From: Diploscapter coronatus
Taxonomy: Eukaryota; Nematoda; Chromadorea; Rhabditida; Rhabditidae
Assembly: GCA_964036155.1 (NCBI GenBank)
Contig: OZ038422.1
Span: 43,547,201 to 43,611,200, forward strand
Direction: 5' to 3'
Length of the DNA stretch: 64,000 nucleotides
Below are positions 41,001-51,905 of this stretch, piece after piece (position 1 is the first letter of the stretch; each line of letters opens with the position of its first letter). The notes beneath the pieces were generated by a model that was not told where the DNA came from, ran no database searches, and saw nothing but the letters and a program-made list of their open reading frames with translations. The position numbers and the translations under genes were made by a program.

Positions 41001-41633
41001 GTAGATTTCGAGACTCAGTTCCTGTTGCTCCCCCTTTCCATCTTCCTGTTTCTCATTCTTTTTCTCCTTCCTCTTTCGTCGCGCTCCTGCAGGTTTCGGG
41101 TCGTCCCCGAGTGTCTTCAACCAATCACACATCACATTGGCTACCTGAAAATGTTTACCATCAGGGATGCTCCGGAATTCCGGTTTTCGCAACTTTTAAA
41201 TTCCATTCCGGCCTACCCGTTTGTCATTTTAACCTTCTTTGAAAAATAGATTTGTGTTAAACGAGTTAGCGTATCGGATAATTTTCGCATCTTTCTTATC
41301 GCCAACACTGGTTCGTTTTAAAATTTTAGAAATATTTCAGGAGTTAGCAAAAGTGCATTCGCCATAATGTTTTAAATTCGAATTTTACAATTTTGCCAAC
41401 CTGTGCAGTAGCGACGTATCCATTCGCGAGTAGTTCAATTGCGTCCTCTGTGTTTCCCCCCTTCTCCAAATACGCTTCCAACATTTCATTCACGTTGTAT
41501 TCCATTATTGCATCTTTTCCTACAACGTCAGTGTCTGTCCTTTTATTTTTCTTTGAAATCTCATACCTCTCAAGAATTTCTGCGCCTCTTCGAGAGAAAT
41601 AGGCGTTTCGATCTGACCTTCTTCTACTTCCAT
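38063..41633 (-). CDS. NELFCD: Negative elongation factor subunit C/D (TH1-like)
   Basis: Subunit of NELF, which with DSIF holds RNA polymerase II in promoter-proximal pause in the nucleus. Fifteen minus-strand exons: 41567-41633, 41401-41519, 40988-41144, 40812-40941, 40330-40462, 40185-40289, 39727-39921, 39459-39542, 39315-39413, 39175-39264, 39037-39129, 38908-38995, 38730-38860, 38450-38596, 38063-38200. These give 591 residues, against 590 for human NELF-C/D. Family landmarks run the whole length: DCLMLTFTVKLISDAGFQ, STAAQQ, SEHTYTYA, GELNPADV, PPPIEIIR, KYVYLLAYSASVSET and ITPPYSPDF near the end. Residues about 80-103 are a Lys/Glu-rich insert absent from the human protein. The start follows TTTCGCAG by two bases. 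The intron after 40330 appears to use a GC donor. The end of exon 40185-40289 is uncertain by one codon. Confidence 0.97.
40668..40738 (+). repeat. Dispersed repeat, copy 1
   Basis: Lies in the NELF-C/D intron between exons 40330-40462 and 40812-40941. It contains GAAAGTGCTCCCTAGG preceded by a GCTCGTGCGATCTAC block. The same two blocks, in the same order and spacing, occur at 59494-59570 outside any gene. Confidence 0.6.
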
Positions 41634-42174
41634 ATCTGCGAAATCTAAGATAGTTTCAAATTGGATTATTGAATATAAAAATACAAATATATCAAATACC
41701 TATGGCATTGAACCATAAAGTTTCAATAAATTTTAACAATCGAATAATTTTGACATTTATTTTATGTGATCATAAAATAAAAAAAACAATTCAGCAGTAA
41801 CAAGAGAAATAAATAGACAAAAAAGTGATAAAAATTGCTTATCAAGGAAATGGAAAAAATTAATTGAATTTTGGCCTAAACCAAATAAATTCCTATTGTG
41901 AAAATTGATTTTGAAAATAATATGACAGTTCACTTTTAATTTGTAAGTTTTGAGTTGAAATGAAAGTGTCTCTTAAAAATCTTCAGAGGGAAGAAAGTTG
42001 TTGAACCGTACTTGGAACTTATGAATTGTTCCTTGAAGAAATAAATATCAGTTCTCGAATTTAAAAGAAAGATCAAATGTTTGAGGAAAATAGTGTTATA
42101 AATCAAAACATCATAAAATTGCAAAATGAACCTACCTTGATCAGTCCCTTTTCATTATTCGAATGAGAGACAGC

Positions 42175-44566
42175 TCACAAAAAACCCGTTCCTGGTTTCC
42201 GTCCAGGCCACGACTCCTTGACGTATTTCTTCTTGTGGACTGTCTCATCTTCTTCTTGAGCTGCTTGGTAGTGAGCGGTTGCTGAAAGTTCTTAATTCGT
42301 TTCACCAAGATCACTCTTCATTTCTTGAAAATAGAAGACTCCAAAAGAATGAAATTTGAAAGAATTTTCTTACCAACCTATTATTTATGAATTTTTACCA
42401 AATTTTATCTCGATTTGTTTACGATAAGTGAACAAACAAGCTTTCATCACGAGGAATTATTGTTTCAAACTTATTGATCAATATTGCAAAATATTATAAG
42501 TAAAAGTGGCGATAGCTGACCATGAATAGTGTGATGCTGTCCAGGTTCGGGCAGAGTTCTGCCATACAAATCGAGGTCTGGGGCTGCATTGAGGGCGATT
42601 CCCCCCAGGGTCGAAGACATCGGGGCAATGAAGTTATCTCTGCCAGGGCGGATAATCTGGAACGAGCAAAAATTACAATGAAACCAACACCTCTATTATT
42701 CACCTTCTTAGGCGGTTCCTTCCCTGTCGAAATCGTGTTCCGCTTCTTCGAATTCGACGAAATGACTGCAGTCGTCACGAGATTCCTGAATCGACCGATG
42801 CTCGGGTCAACGTCTTCTAAAATCAAACAAATCTGTAAACTCAAAACTCGCATTTCTAATAGCGAATAGCATGTCTCTTTCTACAGTGTTCACTCGGTTT
42901 GTTGAATAGACATTAGAATCGCAGGCTTGAATAGGCCGTGCAGGGTTTTGTTAAGACGGTAGCATTTTACAGTATTTTCATTCCTAGAGCCTATTCAACA
43001 AGCCCTTCATCAGAAGTCGGCCTAACCCCATTCAACTTTAGTTTCATCATTGAAAGATAAACATGAAGAGAAAAGAGGTCGAAGGGTAGAATATGATAGT
43101 GGCGAAATTAGAATGAATAGTACGCCAAGTAAAACAAAGCTTGTATACAATTCAATGATAAAAATTTTAATTTCATACCCGGATTGATGATCTCCTCCTC
43201 TTCGATGAAGGCCACATTTCCTCTCGGCCGCTTCTTTCTCCTGGCCTCTTCCAACGAAATCGGCAGTGCAGGAATTCGTCGATTGTAAGCCGTGTTCAGC
43301 TCGGTTTTGTTCTGGAAAAAGGAATAATTGTGCGAACGAATTTAATAAACGAATAACCTCCAACTCGATTTCATCAGGCATTCTGTCGCTGCTGTCCTCC
43401 ATTTCTGCACTGCTCGACAACTTTATACGCAGAGTATATCTGAAAAGTATTGCGTACAATCGACCGAATGATTCTGGAGCTCTCGACTCGTTGGAGAATG
43501 AATTGCGAAATCTTAGAAAGAGTTAGGCAAAATAATAAACAAATTGTCCAAATTCTCAAGAAAGTTCTTTTACGGATTCATTCAAAGAAAAAAGCAAACT
43601 GCGTGAAGCACTTACTTTCGACTGGAAGCGCCGAATCGGAACACAGACCCATCATCGATGAACACCACCTTGAGAGGCTCGATCCGAACATCGCCGATGA
43701 ATGTACCGTGGCCTGAAATGAAATGGATGTCATTGATTTGAGTAAACCTCATAAAAAACGTTATACAAGACATTTCGAAGAAGATAGATAAACATTTTCA
43801 AATAGCCTATTTCTCTTGAAAGGAAGCTTTTCCATCTTTCAAAAAGAAGAATGACTAACTGCTTTCCATGTCGACGAGAGCGAATCTGCTGAGAATCCCA
43901 TGATAGACGAGGACAGCGTGCACTCGACTGCAACTCGCGTGCTCGCACACGAAATCCACCTGCTGAGGATTGCGACCGAAATAGTACGCCTTCTTCTCGT
44001 CGATTAGCAACTTCTGAAAATAACTATCACTAGAAAGTTGGTATTTCATTTCGCTGAAAGTAATATGTAGATGTTTGTTTCTGCATAAAATTTTCTGAAT
44101 AAAATCGACTGGTTCATCGATTGATAAAAGCAAAATTACTGGCGGAATAAGACAATATCGATCCTATTATGGTCAATGACAATGCGAGAACATGTTTTTT
44201 GTGCATCTGACTTTGTCATCAGAAAATTATTAATTAGCCGATCGCGTCTATCGACGAGTTTCATGCAGAGAGCGCAAAATCGAATCAAGCTTTTGTACTG
44301 GATTTGCTAATTGCATATTCCTCGAAAGCGCATACCCGAATGAGTTGATCACCCTTGGAAACGTCGAGATGGCCCCCAGAAGGGGGTCGACTGGCCCAAT
44401 TCGGAATGGGGAATTTTGCCTTCTCATCGATGACGTCGCCCGAAATGGAAGGCATTGTCCTGTTCGGCCCTGCGTCTGCCCGCTTCCCGTCCTGCTCTGC
44501 CGCATTCTCCCGTTGCTGCTTGTCACTCGACTCCTCTGCCATCGACACAATGTTGTCGCCTGCCAT
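42175..44566 (-). CDS. PPP1R8: Nuclear inhibitor of protein phosphatase 1 (FHA domain)
   Basis: NIPP1 homologue, a nuclear PP1 regulator linked to splicing factors and chromatin. Eight minus-strand exons: 44336-44566, 43860-44013, 43616-43712, 43358-43439, 43179-43311, 42704-42816, 42521-42656, 42175-42281; 350 residues (human 351). The FHA domain covers about residues 65-165, with YYFGRN at 87-92, CSRVH at 105-109 and SSHGTFIG at 128-135, the phosphopeptide-binding signature. The PP1-docking RVxF site is represented by RGNVAF (V221, F223), followed by the acidic run and EDVDPSIGRFRN. The C terminus, YVKESWPGRKP, matches the conserved NIPP1 tail. The ATG directly abuts a GATTCAG acceptor-like sequence. 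The next gene on this strand (NELF-C/D) starts 541 bp downstream, so co-transcription is possible but not shown. Confidence 0.97.
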
Positions 44567-45633
44567 CTGAATCGACGAAAATTTAACGAGAAATTCGAGA
44601 AGAAAATCCGAATAAAAAGTCTAGCAGAAATGAAAAAAAAAGATTCACGGCCTTATGAACAACTCTATGCTTTCGTAACGTCCTGTGATTACGCTTGAAG
44701 AAAGGAAAAAAGTCTGCGAAAATGGAAAGAAGCTGAATGAATGACTGATCGACTGATCGTTCAAAATGAATGCATGAAAACGGGAAATTACTTCGTTCAA
44801 TTGCACAAATCTGCGCGATCGCATGGAAATGCATAATGGCGCAGCAAGATTGCAGGTGGACGGGGCCAGATCCTAACCATACATAAGGCCGTGGGCAAAG
44901 TCGCTTTCTTCATTTTCGTTATTTGTATGCATCTTCTATGTGAATATTACTCTTCCATACTTCTAAAATACTTTATTCAAATGCATCTAGCCAAAATAAA
45001 TATACTTTTGTATGTAGAACTAAGCCAAAAATAATACTTTAGGACGATTATTGTGAGATCGAATATATTTCACACGGGAAAAGTCGCATAAATGTTCACA
45101 GGATTTTTAATTGGAGAATTTCTAAAACAAAAACTCAAATAAATTATGCAAACATTTTTGCACTAAAGATCGAATATAAATTTGGCGGAAGTGAACGAAT
45201 ACAGAGGAAATCCTTACGAATACAATCGAGTTTGGACCTATTTGATTGAGAGAATTCAGACAACAATTATCACTAGAAAAACATTCAAGTGAATAATCTA
45301 TTCGTTACTCAAAATGCAAGAATAAGTATAGGACTAAAATGGGCAAAGTAGATTAGAACACTGACATGCAGTAATTCAATTGCACATGACTAAAAGTGGT
45401 TCGAATATTTAAGAGATTATTTTTTACTCTAAATGACTTTGAAGTCTCTTCACAACACCGGGATAATCGAGTTATCACTAGAGATCAATCGAGTAGAAAT
45501 TTGAATAAATAAGTATCTGCTAAAATAAATTACGTTTTGTGACCAAGTACGGTCAAAAAGAAATATTGTTGAATGATCTGAAAACATGAAGACTCTTCAG
45601 GCTTATTCAATTGAAAATGCCATCAGTTTTGCA
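44567..45633. other. Intergenic region, complexin-NIPP1
   Basis: About 1.07 kb between the complexin stop codon and the NIPP1 start. AT-rich, with no exon or repeat that I can support. It presumably holds the complexin 3' untranslated region and the NIPP1 promoter or outron. Confidence 0.5.
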
Positions 45634-45639
45634 TTTATT
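45634..45639 (-). terminator. Polyadenylation signal overlapping complexin stop
   Basis: AATAAA on the minus strand contains the complexin stop codon TAA (45635-45637). If used, the 3' untranslated region would be only a few tens of bases. Confidence 0.45.
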
Positions 45640-47618
45640 TGCCGAAAGGAAGGAACCCTTTGATGCTCTCGAAGGCCCCAGTGGCCATAGCCTTTGCCTT
45701 GTCCACCTGCTCAGTCAATCCCAACTGCCCAATGATAGAATCATCCTCTTGATTCATCGCTGCTGCCAGCTCCTAAAGCAATAATAATTTGGCTAAAATA
45801 GAAACTTTTACTATTGTGCACATCTTCTTGCAAACTTTAAGATATGAGAAAAATCCATTTTGAAAATTTCGATTCAGCTAGTTTCCTTACCAACTAATTT
45901 TCTGATATATATAATGATGATTATCTTCGTTTAACATCAACAGGCACTGATGCTGATGAAATAGTTACGTGAAGTAAAATGACTTCTTAAGAAGATGCTT
46001 CATGAAGTTTCTCATTAGGGCGAATTGATTTTAAACATTGACTGGTATTATTTTGGAATAGCAGATCGTGGAAATTTTCAGAATTTTAGTTTTCATTAAC
46101 ATTTAGAGCGCTAAAATAATAACTAATCTGTGAAGATCAGCTTCAAACCCGATAATTTTCCATCTCAATAATAATAGGATTCAATCCCCTGAAAGTTACT
46201 CTAAACTTTCAATGCAACACCAAAATGACAGAAAGAAAGTTCGCCTTCGCATTTAAATTTAGAGCTCTTTGCATATCTGATGGTTTGCAAGAGGGACCAA
46301 AATGTTCCTGAGTTCCCCCACTCCTTCATTCCCCCTTATCTCTTGCATCTTTCAAAGAGTTTCATTCATTATCTAATTAGTACGTCATAAATTCCATAAA
46401 TTATTTCCCTGTTGAAAAAATCAAGAATCTGCCTGCTTTCTCTCTCTTTCTCGATTTCTGCCGACCATGATGTTTCCCTTCGTCACTGCCTCACTCTCTA
46501 TCAGACACTCATTTCTTTTTTCCCCTTCTCCTATTTTTCCTGCCCTTTATTTTCTCCTTTCCATTCCTTCCTTTCATTCTTTTCTCCTTCTCCAGAATCC
46601 CAAAGTCGTTGTTGCATTTTTGAGTGCAAAAATTATAGTTGCTGTCACCAACAATGGATGGGCAGTCGTTGGAAATCGAAAGGTTAACGTTCAATTTGAA
46701 AAGATTCTTGTTTGAGTAAATGAAGATAAATAAATTTTCACTCAAAGAAACGTGAGTGATAAATAAGGATTATGATTATACTCTCTCAAAGGTGAGTACA
46801 ATCGTATGAAAAGAGAAGGATAAATTTTGAAAGAAATATGCATAGCCATTATACTCACACGCTCGTGAATGAAAAAGATTGAAATCCTAAAATAAGCGCT
46901 GAATCGGAATTTCCCTAGATATTTTAGCGAATATGCGGAACATTGAATAATTCATGAGTACAAATGAGCAGATGAGATTGTAACATCTCTATACTCCTCT
47001 TCATTATCAATTCAGATGCTTTTTGTATTTTTATAGGACTTGCCGTATCATAATTTGTAAATGGTATTCATTTTTGGAGAGGAACAGCGCAAAATTATGA
47101 TCTTATCAATTACGACTGCAAGTAAAAATACAAAGTTCAGTTAACCAACCTCAGGGGTCTTTCTGGAAGGTCCGATTCTGCCTTCTGTGAAGTCGATGCC
47201 TTGGTCTTCCTTCTTCTTGATGTTATACTTGTCTCGAACATTCTGTCTCATCTTCTCTCTTTCCGCCTCCATCTTTCTGTGCTTCTCCTTTCTTCGTTCT
47301 TCCTGCTCAAGACGCGCAGCGATAACCTGCAAAGGTAATCTCTCAGTGAACTTGATAACAGAGAGGTTCTTCGTCAAATATAATCTTCTTCAGCGTTATC
47401 TACCGGATTTCTCGAAGATTATGTCACATGATCAGCCGGTATTTTTCGAAGGGGAATTAGTTTTTAACATTTTGCAATGGAGTGCTCTAAATTTTGCTAA
47501 CCTCCGGATCCTCTCCCCCCTCCGTCTTCTCGCCGTTGTTGTCGCCACCCATTCCGAGACTCCCAGTCACTTCGTTCAGCTGATTCCCCACCATCTGTTT
47601 CATCAGAAAGCCCGCCAT
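45635..47618 (-). CDS. cpx-1: Complexin
   Basis: Neuronal SNARE-binding protein that clamps and promotes synaptic-vesicle fusion. Three minus-strand exons: 47502-47618, 47150-47326, 45635-45772; 143 residues. The N terminus starts MAGFLMKQMVGNQL. The accessory helix is rich in E, R and K. The central SNARE-binding helix includes MRQNVRDKYNIKKKE (residues 65-79). The C-terminal part ends FESIKGFLPFGK, an amphipathic, Phe-rich membrane-binding tail with no CAAX prenylation box. The 1.38-kb second intron is long for this region. An acceptor-like TTTTCAG lies 34 bases before the ATG. A purine-rich tract of about 400 bp follows upstream and could be the promoter. Confidence 0.97.
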
Positions 47619-47689
47619 TTTGTCGCTTCTCGAGAACGCCTCGCTTCAAATCTGAAAACTGCAGTTTTGTATGAGGGAATGGAATTATC

Positions 47690-48010
47690 CGGCTGAGCAG
47701 GCAGAATTCAGAACTGCGGAATGCAGAGCAGAGAGGTGGGAATTCACGAGGTTTGCGTGGAAAGATCGAGGAATTGAATGCGAGTGGAATGGGAATGGGA
47801 AGGGAATGGAAGGGAAGGAAGGGGCTGAATCGACTGAAGGGAAGGGAGAAATTGAAAACGACTGAAATGTGCAGAAGAAGCTGCTTGGAGAGGGAAGGGG
47901 AGGAGAACTAGGGGCTGAATCGATGGTTGAATGCGGCAGATGAAGGAGAAAGGGGAGACGAGCAGAGGCAAAACAGAAGAAGAAGAAGAGAACTCTCGGG
48001 GGATGCAAAA
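47690..48010 (-). promoter_or_regulatory. Purine-rich tract upstream of complexin
   Basis: The plus strand is dominated by GGGAATG, GGGAAGG and GAAGAAG words over more than 300 bp, beginning about 75 bp upstream of the complexin ATG. The opposite strand reads as a long Ser/Pro/Phe-rich frame, which I attribute to the composition bias. A promoter role is inferred from position only. Confidence 0.35.
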
Positions 48011-48599
48011 ATGGGCAAGGAAAAGAGACACCCCACTGCGGGTAATTAGCCGAAAGACAAGAATGAGACGATATTTTCGAAGAAAACACAAATTTGTTGA
48101 ATAACATTTTCTTTAATGGCCGTAGAGAATTTATAAGAACACCCAATAACCTCCCAACTTGCAAACTACAGATACAAAAATAATGACTCAAATCGAAATA
48201 AAATTTAGCGTGACAAACTTGGTGCGATAGTAAATGGGTCCATTTCGGGTGGGAGAGTGGTGATTTGCACCTCATAATAAGAGAGACGTGAACTGTCACT
48301 GATAAGCAGGGCCTTTCGAGTATTTCGTCACTCGTCATTAGAATGTCTTCTTCAAAAATAGATGATACGCTCACTTTAGGGGGTCATAAAAGTGAAACAA
48401 GACGCCACTTTTCAATTCATCCACAACTCAAGAAATCAAATTTGATGACTTGCTGACAGTTAGAAATGTGTAACTCATTCGATAAAGCAGGTTAAAAATC
48501 AACATCACTTGCTACAATTATTCTGCCTAGGTTATATATCACACGTGAGGTGCCTAAATGCACCTAAACTAAATTGTGCATTTAAAGTGTCTAATTCAA

Positions 48600-48810
48600 C
48601 AGTAGCGATCATAAGTTTTGCATTACCACCTTATCTTGTGCTGGAAATTAATTTTTAGGATACATAAAGATGGTTTGTACAAATGTTAAGAATGTCTAAT
48701 CATGAATGTCTCCCTAGTTTCAGTCGAATCAATTCACAATAGTTCATTTACAATAGAAACTTCAACAGAAAAAAAAAACTATATCGTAAAGGTAACTTTG
48801 ATCGCTACTG
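48600..48810. mobile_element. Short inverted-repeat element, about 211 bp
   Basis: CAGTAGCGATCA at the left end is exactly inverted at the right end. The terminal sequence resembles the CAGTGGCGRYCAAAAG ends of the Tc1-like elements in this window, but the flanking TA pair is not preserved. Non-coding. Confidence 0.5.
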
Positions 48811-48896
48811 TTTATTTGCAAAACTTATCTAAGATGGTGCCTCAATAAAATCAAATAATCTTCGAATCTATTTCGTAAATTTAAAAGAATTTATTT

Positions 48897-49019
48897 TTAA
48901 ATAAATAAACTTTGACGAATAATTAATGCATATCGCATGATCAAGAAATCAAACCCGTTGTATTTGGCGAAGGCGAAGTTGAGGAGTGGCTTGGTAGCTC
49001 GTTCGATGTATCGTTCCAT
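48897..49019 (-). CDS. Possible micropeptide directly after IER3IP1
   Basis: A 40-codon frame starts at 49019, only 31 bases past the IER3IP1 stop, and ends next to an AATAAA at 48890-48895. Its first 25 codons favour C in the third position (for example MERYIERATKPLLNFAFAKY), like true exons in this window and unlike the surrounding AT-rich DNA. The frame is open upstream through the end of IER3IP1 in another phase. It could be a small downstream cistron, an exon of an unrecognised gene, or chance in the 3' untranslated region. I recognise no family. Confidence 0.3.
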   Translation of the reverse strand: MERYIERATKPLLNFAFAKYNGFDFLIMRYALIIRQSLFI

Positions 49020-49050
49020 TTCTTCCGAGTTGCTGTGTCGATTGCAAATG

Positions 49051-49958
49051 TCATCCGAGCAGAAGTTTGAACACGATCACCAGAATGTTTATCGGAATCA
49101 GAGGCACTGAAAGTTGATTTTGGAACATTGGGAGTTAAAATCGCGAAGAAAGAAATAGTAATTACAAGTTAAAACTAAAAAGTGGATCATTCACAGACCT
49201 GTGCTGAACATCGATCTTTTATGAAAAAATAAACATTTTCTGATCGAAAATTGCAAAAATCCGTCGCTCAAAACATTTTCAGAAACGAAATAGCGTTTGT
49301 TTCTTTGTGCTTGAATATTTTGAGCTGATCTTTTGGCTGAGAAGCACTTTATCAGACGTATCGTCGATCTAGACTAGGTCTTCTGTGACATTTTGGGTTT
49401 GAAGAGTACTTCCTCCCAAAATGTTTGGTTTCAGACTATATACCACGTTTTTGCAAGGGGGCAGAGCTTAGAGATCCTAGTTTTAGTCATGGAGAAATTT
49501 TCAATCGCACTACAAGTTTGGTATGATTTTTTTTGCTTCTTCAAAGTTGAACTTTCTTTTCCAAAATGATCGGTTACACGGTATGTGAATCGTAATAAAA
49601 ATCGAATAAATCCTGATCGTACGAAGCATTTCCAATTTTGTGAGCATATAAAAAGTATAAAATATCTCTATCGCAGTTTCTTTCGTAGTTAAACATGAAA
49701 ACTATCCTCACTTCTCATGACAGTCTGGACTGCGAGAATGAGGCCGACGATCTGGTTCTTGACAGAGTTCTGTGATTCGAAGGAGTGAGGCGATACGGTC
49801 AGGCCGTACTGAAACCAGGATGCATTTTTGAACCAAAAATAAAAATCTGATTTGTTGATTTGAAATACCTTTTTGAGGAATCGATCCTTATGGAGCACGG
49901 CGATTCCATTCAAAACGAGCAGTGCAGCCTCGAGAAGTCCGTAGAACGAAAGAGCCAT
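49051..49958 (-). CDS. IER3IP1: IER3IP1/YOS1 ER-Golgi membrane protein
   Basis: Small integral membrane protein of the Yos1 family, needed for ER-to-Golgi COPII transport. Three minus-strand exons: 49869-49958, 49712-49808, 49051-49106; 80 residues (human 82). Residues about 2-20 (ALSFYGLLEAALLVLNGIAV) form the first membrane segment. HKDRFLKK and the NQIVGLILAVQTVMR segment match the family core. Residues 63-80 form the second hydrophobic segment, ending FKLLLG. The conserved VMR-MPLIPIN junction is rebuilt exactly across the 605-nt last intron. The gene is divergent from SFT2 with 232 bp between start codons. Confidence 0.96.
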
Positions 49959-50190
49959 TTTCGGACAAGTTGCTGGAACTGAACAAGTCCAGAAAATTAA
50001 AGAAAATGAATGAAAATAAAGAAAATCGGTCCAACGCAACGGAATTGGCGAAGGAGCACATTGCAAATTCCTTCATTTCTTTTTGCACTCGATTGATTGT
50101 GGATCATTTGACTGCATTCTATTTTAACGCTATTTTTTTTTTTTATTTTTATTGTTTTCTTTGATTTAATATTTTTTAATTTATGCAGCA
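49959..50190. promoter_or_regulatory. Shared IER3IP1/SFT2 divergent promoter
   Basis: Only 232 bp separate the two start codons. A long T-rich run ending in TTATGCAG sits against the SFT2 ATG and looks like an outron with its trans-splice acceptor. On the other side, GTTCAG lies about 20 bases upstream of the IER3IP1 ATG. I see no clear TATA box. Confidence 0.6.
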
Positions 50191-51467
50191 ATGTTTGGAA
50201 GTATGCGTCGGAACGACAGCGGCAGCGCTCTGCCAAATGATGACTTGCAGGCTCAGTCAAGTAGCATCACAAATCCACTGCCTGCACAGGTATAATTTTT
50301 AAGAGGTGGCTCGAACAGTGCTTTAGCTTGTCCAGTGTCTTTTTCTTCAGAAAAAAATTAATTAAATTTTATCCTTTTATTACTTTTAAATTATTTCTTA
50401 CTGAAAAATCGGAAAAAAACTGACAATCCTATCAGATAATAGTTTTGAAAAATTACTTTTGAATAAAATTATAGGGGAATTGACAGAACAAAACACCACG
50501 ACACAGGAAGCAAAACACTGTTGAAACTTTGGTTTAAATTGAGAATAGGATTCGACGTAATAACTAATTTTTCGAAACTTTTCAAAATCACAACTAAACT
50601 GGGATGACATTTTTCAATAAATATGGAACAATTTTAATATGGGCTGTTCCTACAAAAATTATTTCAACCGATATTGGCGTATAATTTCCTGAATCGATAT
50701 TCCACCTCTTCCTTGATTATCAACTATTTCATAAACGAAATTCACATATCATTTTCCAGACAACGAGCTTGTCGTGGGAAACGCGAATTCAGTGGTTCGT
50801 TTCCTTCATGTCCCTGTCCATTATTTCTTCTTTCTGTGTAAGTACTTGATATATTGTTGAATCAGAGATATAGAAATTAGCTTGATACTGATAAAATATG
50901 AAGATACTAAATAATCACCCTTTCTTTATTAAAAATGTTCACCAGGTATCAGAAGTATCTTTCACATATCACTTGAATGATCAAGAATTTTATTTACCAT
51001 TAGCTTGGAACTTATGCTAGAGATAGAAATGAACTGAATTTTCAAAATTCAGGCGAGTTATCTACTGGTACTGACAAAAGTAACGGGTTTTTGTATTATG
51101 ACCAGCATCAGTGCCGTTCTATCACTAGCGAGCACTTTGTTTCTAATGGGCCCGGTTGAGCAGGTCAAGAAAATGTTCCACAAAACGCGGTGGTTGGCTT
51201 CTACAGCCTATTTGGTTTGCATCGTGATGGCTATTATATCAGGTATCGAGAATAATTTGAAGAAAAACCTTGATTCATTCACATAATTATAGGACTTGTT
51301 CTGAAAAATACGGCACTTGCAATCATTTTCACCGTTGGTCAATATGCGGCTATGCTCTATTATTCTCTATCCTACATTCCTTACGCACGGTACGCAAAGT
51401 CTTATAATAAGTTATTTTATTAGAAATTTGCAGAGAGATGCTGAATAAGCTCCTCTGTTGTTGGTGA
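50191..51467 (+). CDS. SFT2: SFT2-family vesicle transport protein
   Basis: Four-pass Golgi membrane protein related to yeast Sft2 and human SFT2D1/2, acting in endosome-to-Golgi and late-Golgi vesicle fusion. Five plus-strand exons: 50191-50289, 50760-50837, 51053-51242, 51293-51389, 51434-51467; 165 residues. The first 33 residues are a hydrophilic cytosolic tail. The family signature WETRIQWFVSFMSLSIISSF starts the first membrane segment at about residue 40. The central GPVEQVKKMFHKTRWLAST motif is the diagnostic cytosolic loop. Two more hydrophobic segments follow, and the protein ends YIPYAREMLNKLLCCW. CAG lies two bases before the ATG. Confidence 0.96.
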
Positions 51468-51786
51468 TCCGTCCGATTCAATTGCATGCTCAATTTACGA
51501 CAATTTCTCCGACAACATTGCATATGTCCAATTGGTGCCAAAGATTCCTACTTACATTTCCGAATCTACACTATTTATTTGAGAAAAATTAGGCTTCTTG
51601 GAAATTTATCAATGGTAATTCATACACCATCCATTTAGAAGTTCATGCAGATTTTCCCTTTATCAGAAAAAATTGTTCTAAAAAATGCATTGAATGTTCA
51701 TTTGTATTGTATGAAATTTTCCAAGAACCTGAAAAATAACACTTTGAAAAATTCCCGATCTCAAAATGTAAATATGTATTCGTAAC

Positions 51787-51792
51787 TTTATT
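51787..51792 (-). terminator. Polyadenylation signal of IFT57
   Basis: AATAAA on the minus strand, 114 bases after the IFT57 stop codon at 51906. Confidence 0.4.
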
Positions 51793-51905
51793 ATTTGAGA
51801 TTTTTATTTTAACTCGCATAAAAGTTGTTTGGAAAAAAACCATATAGGAACAAATTCACACATAAATTATAAAACACATGCACATTATAAAAAGATATCG
51901 AAAAT

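Noticed and set aside
42522..42869. 115-codon plus-strand frame
   Set aside because: Antisense of two certain NIPP1 exons.
47187..47696. 169-codon plus-strand frame
   Set aside because: Antisense to complexin exons 1 and 2, which are certain.
47685..48374. Longest minus-strand frame, 229 codons
   Set aside because: Its Ser/Pro/Phe-rich product is the mirror of a purine-rich tract upstream of complexin; it has no domain, no exon signals and overlaps a likely promoter.
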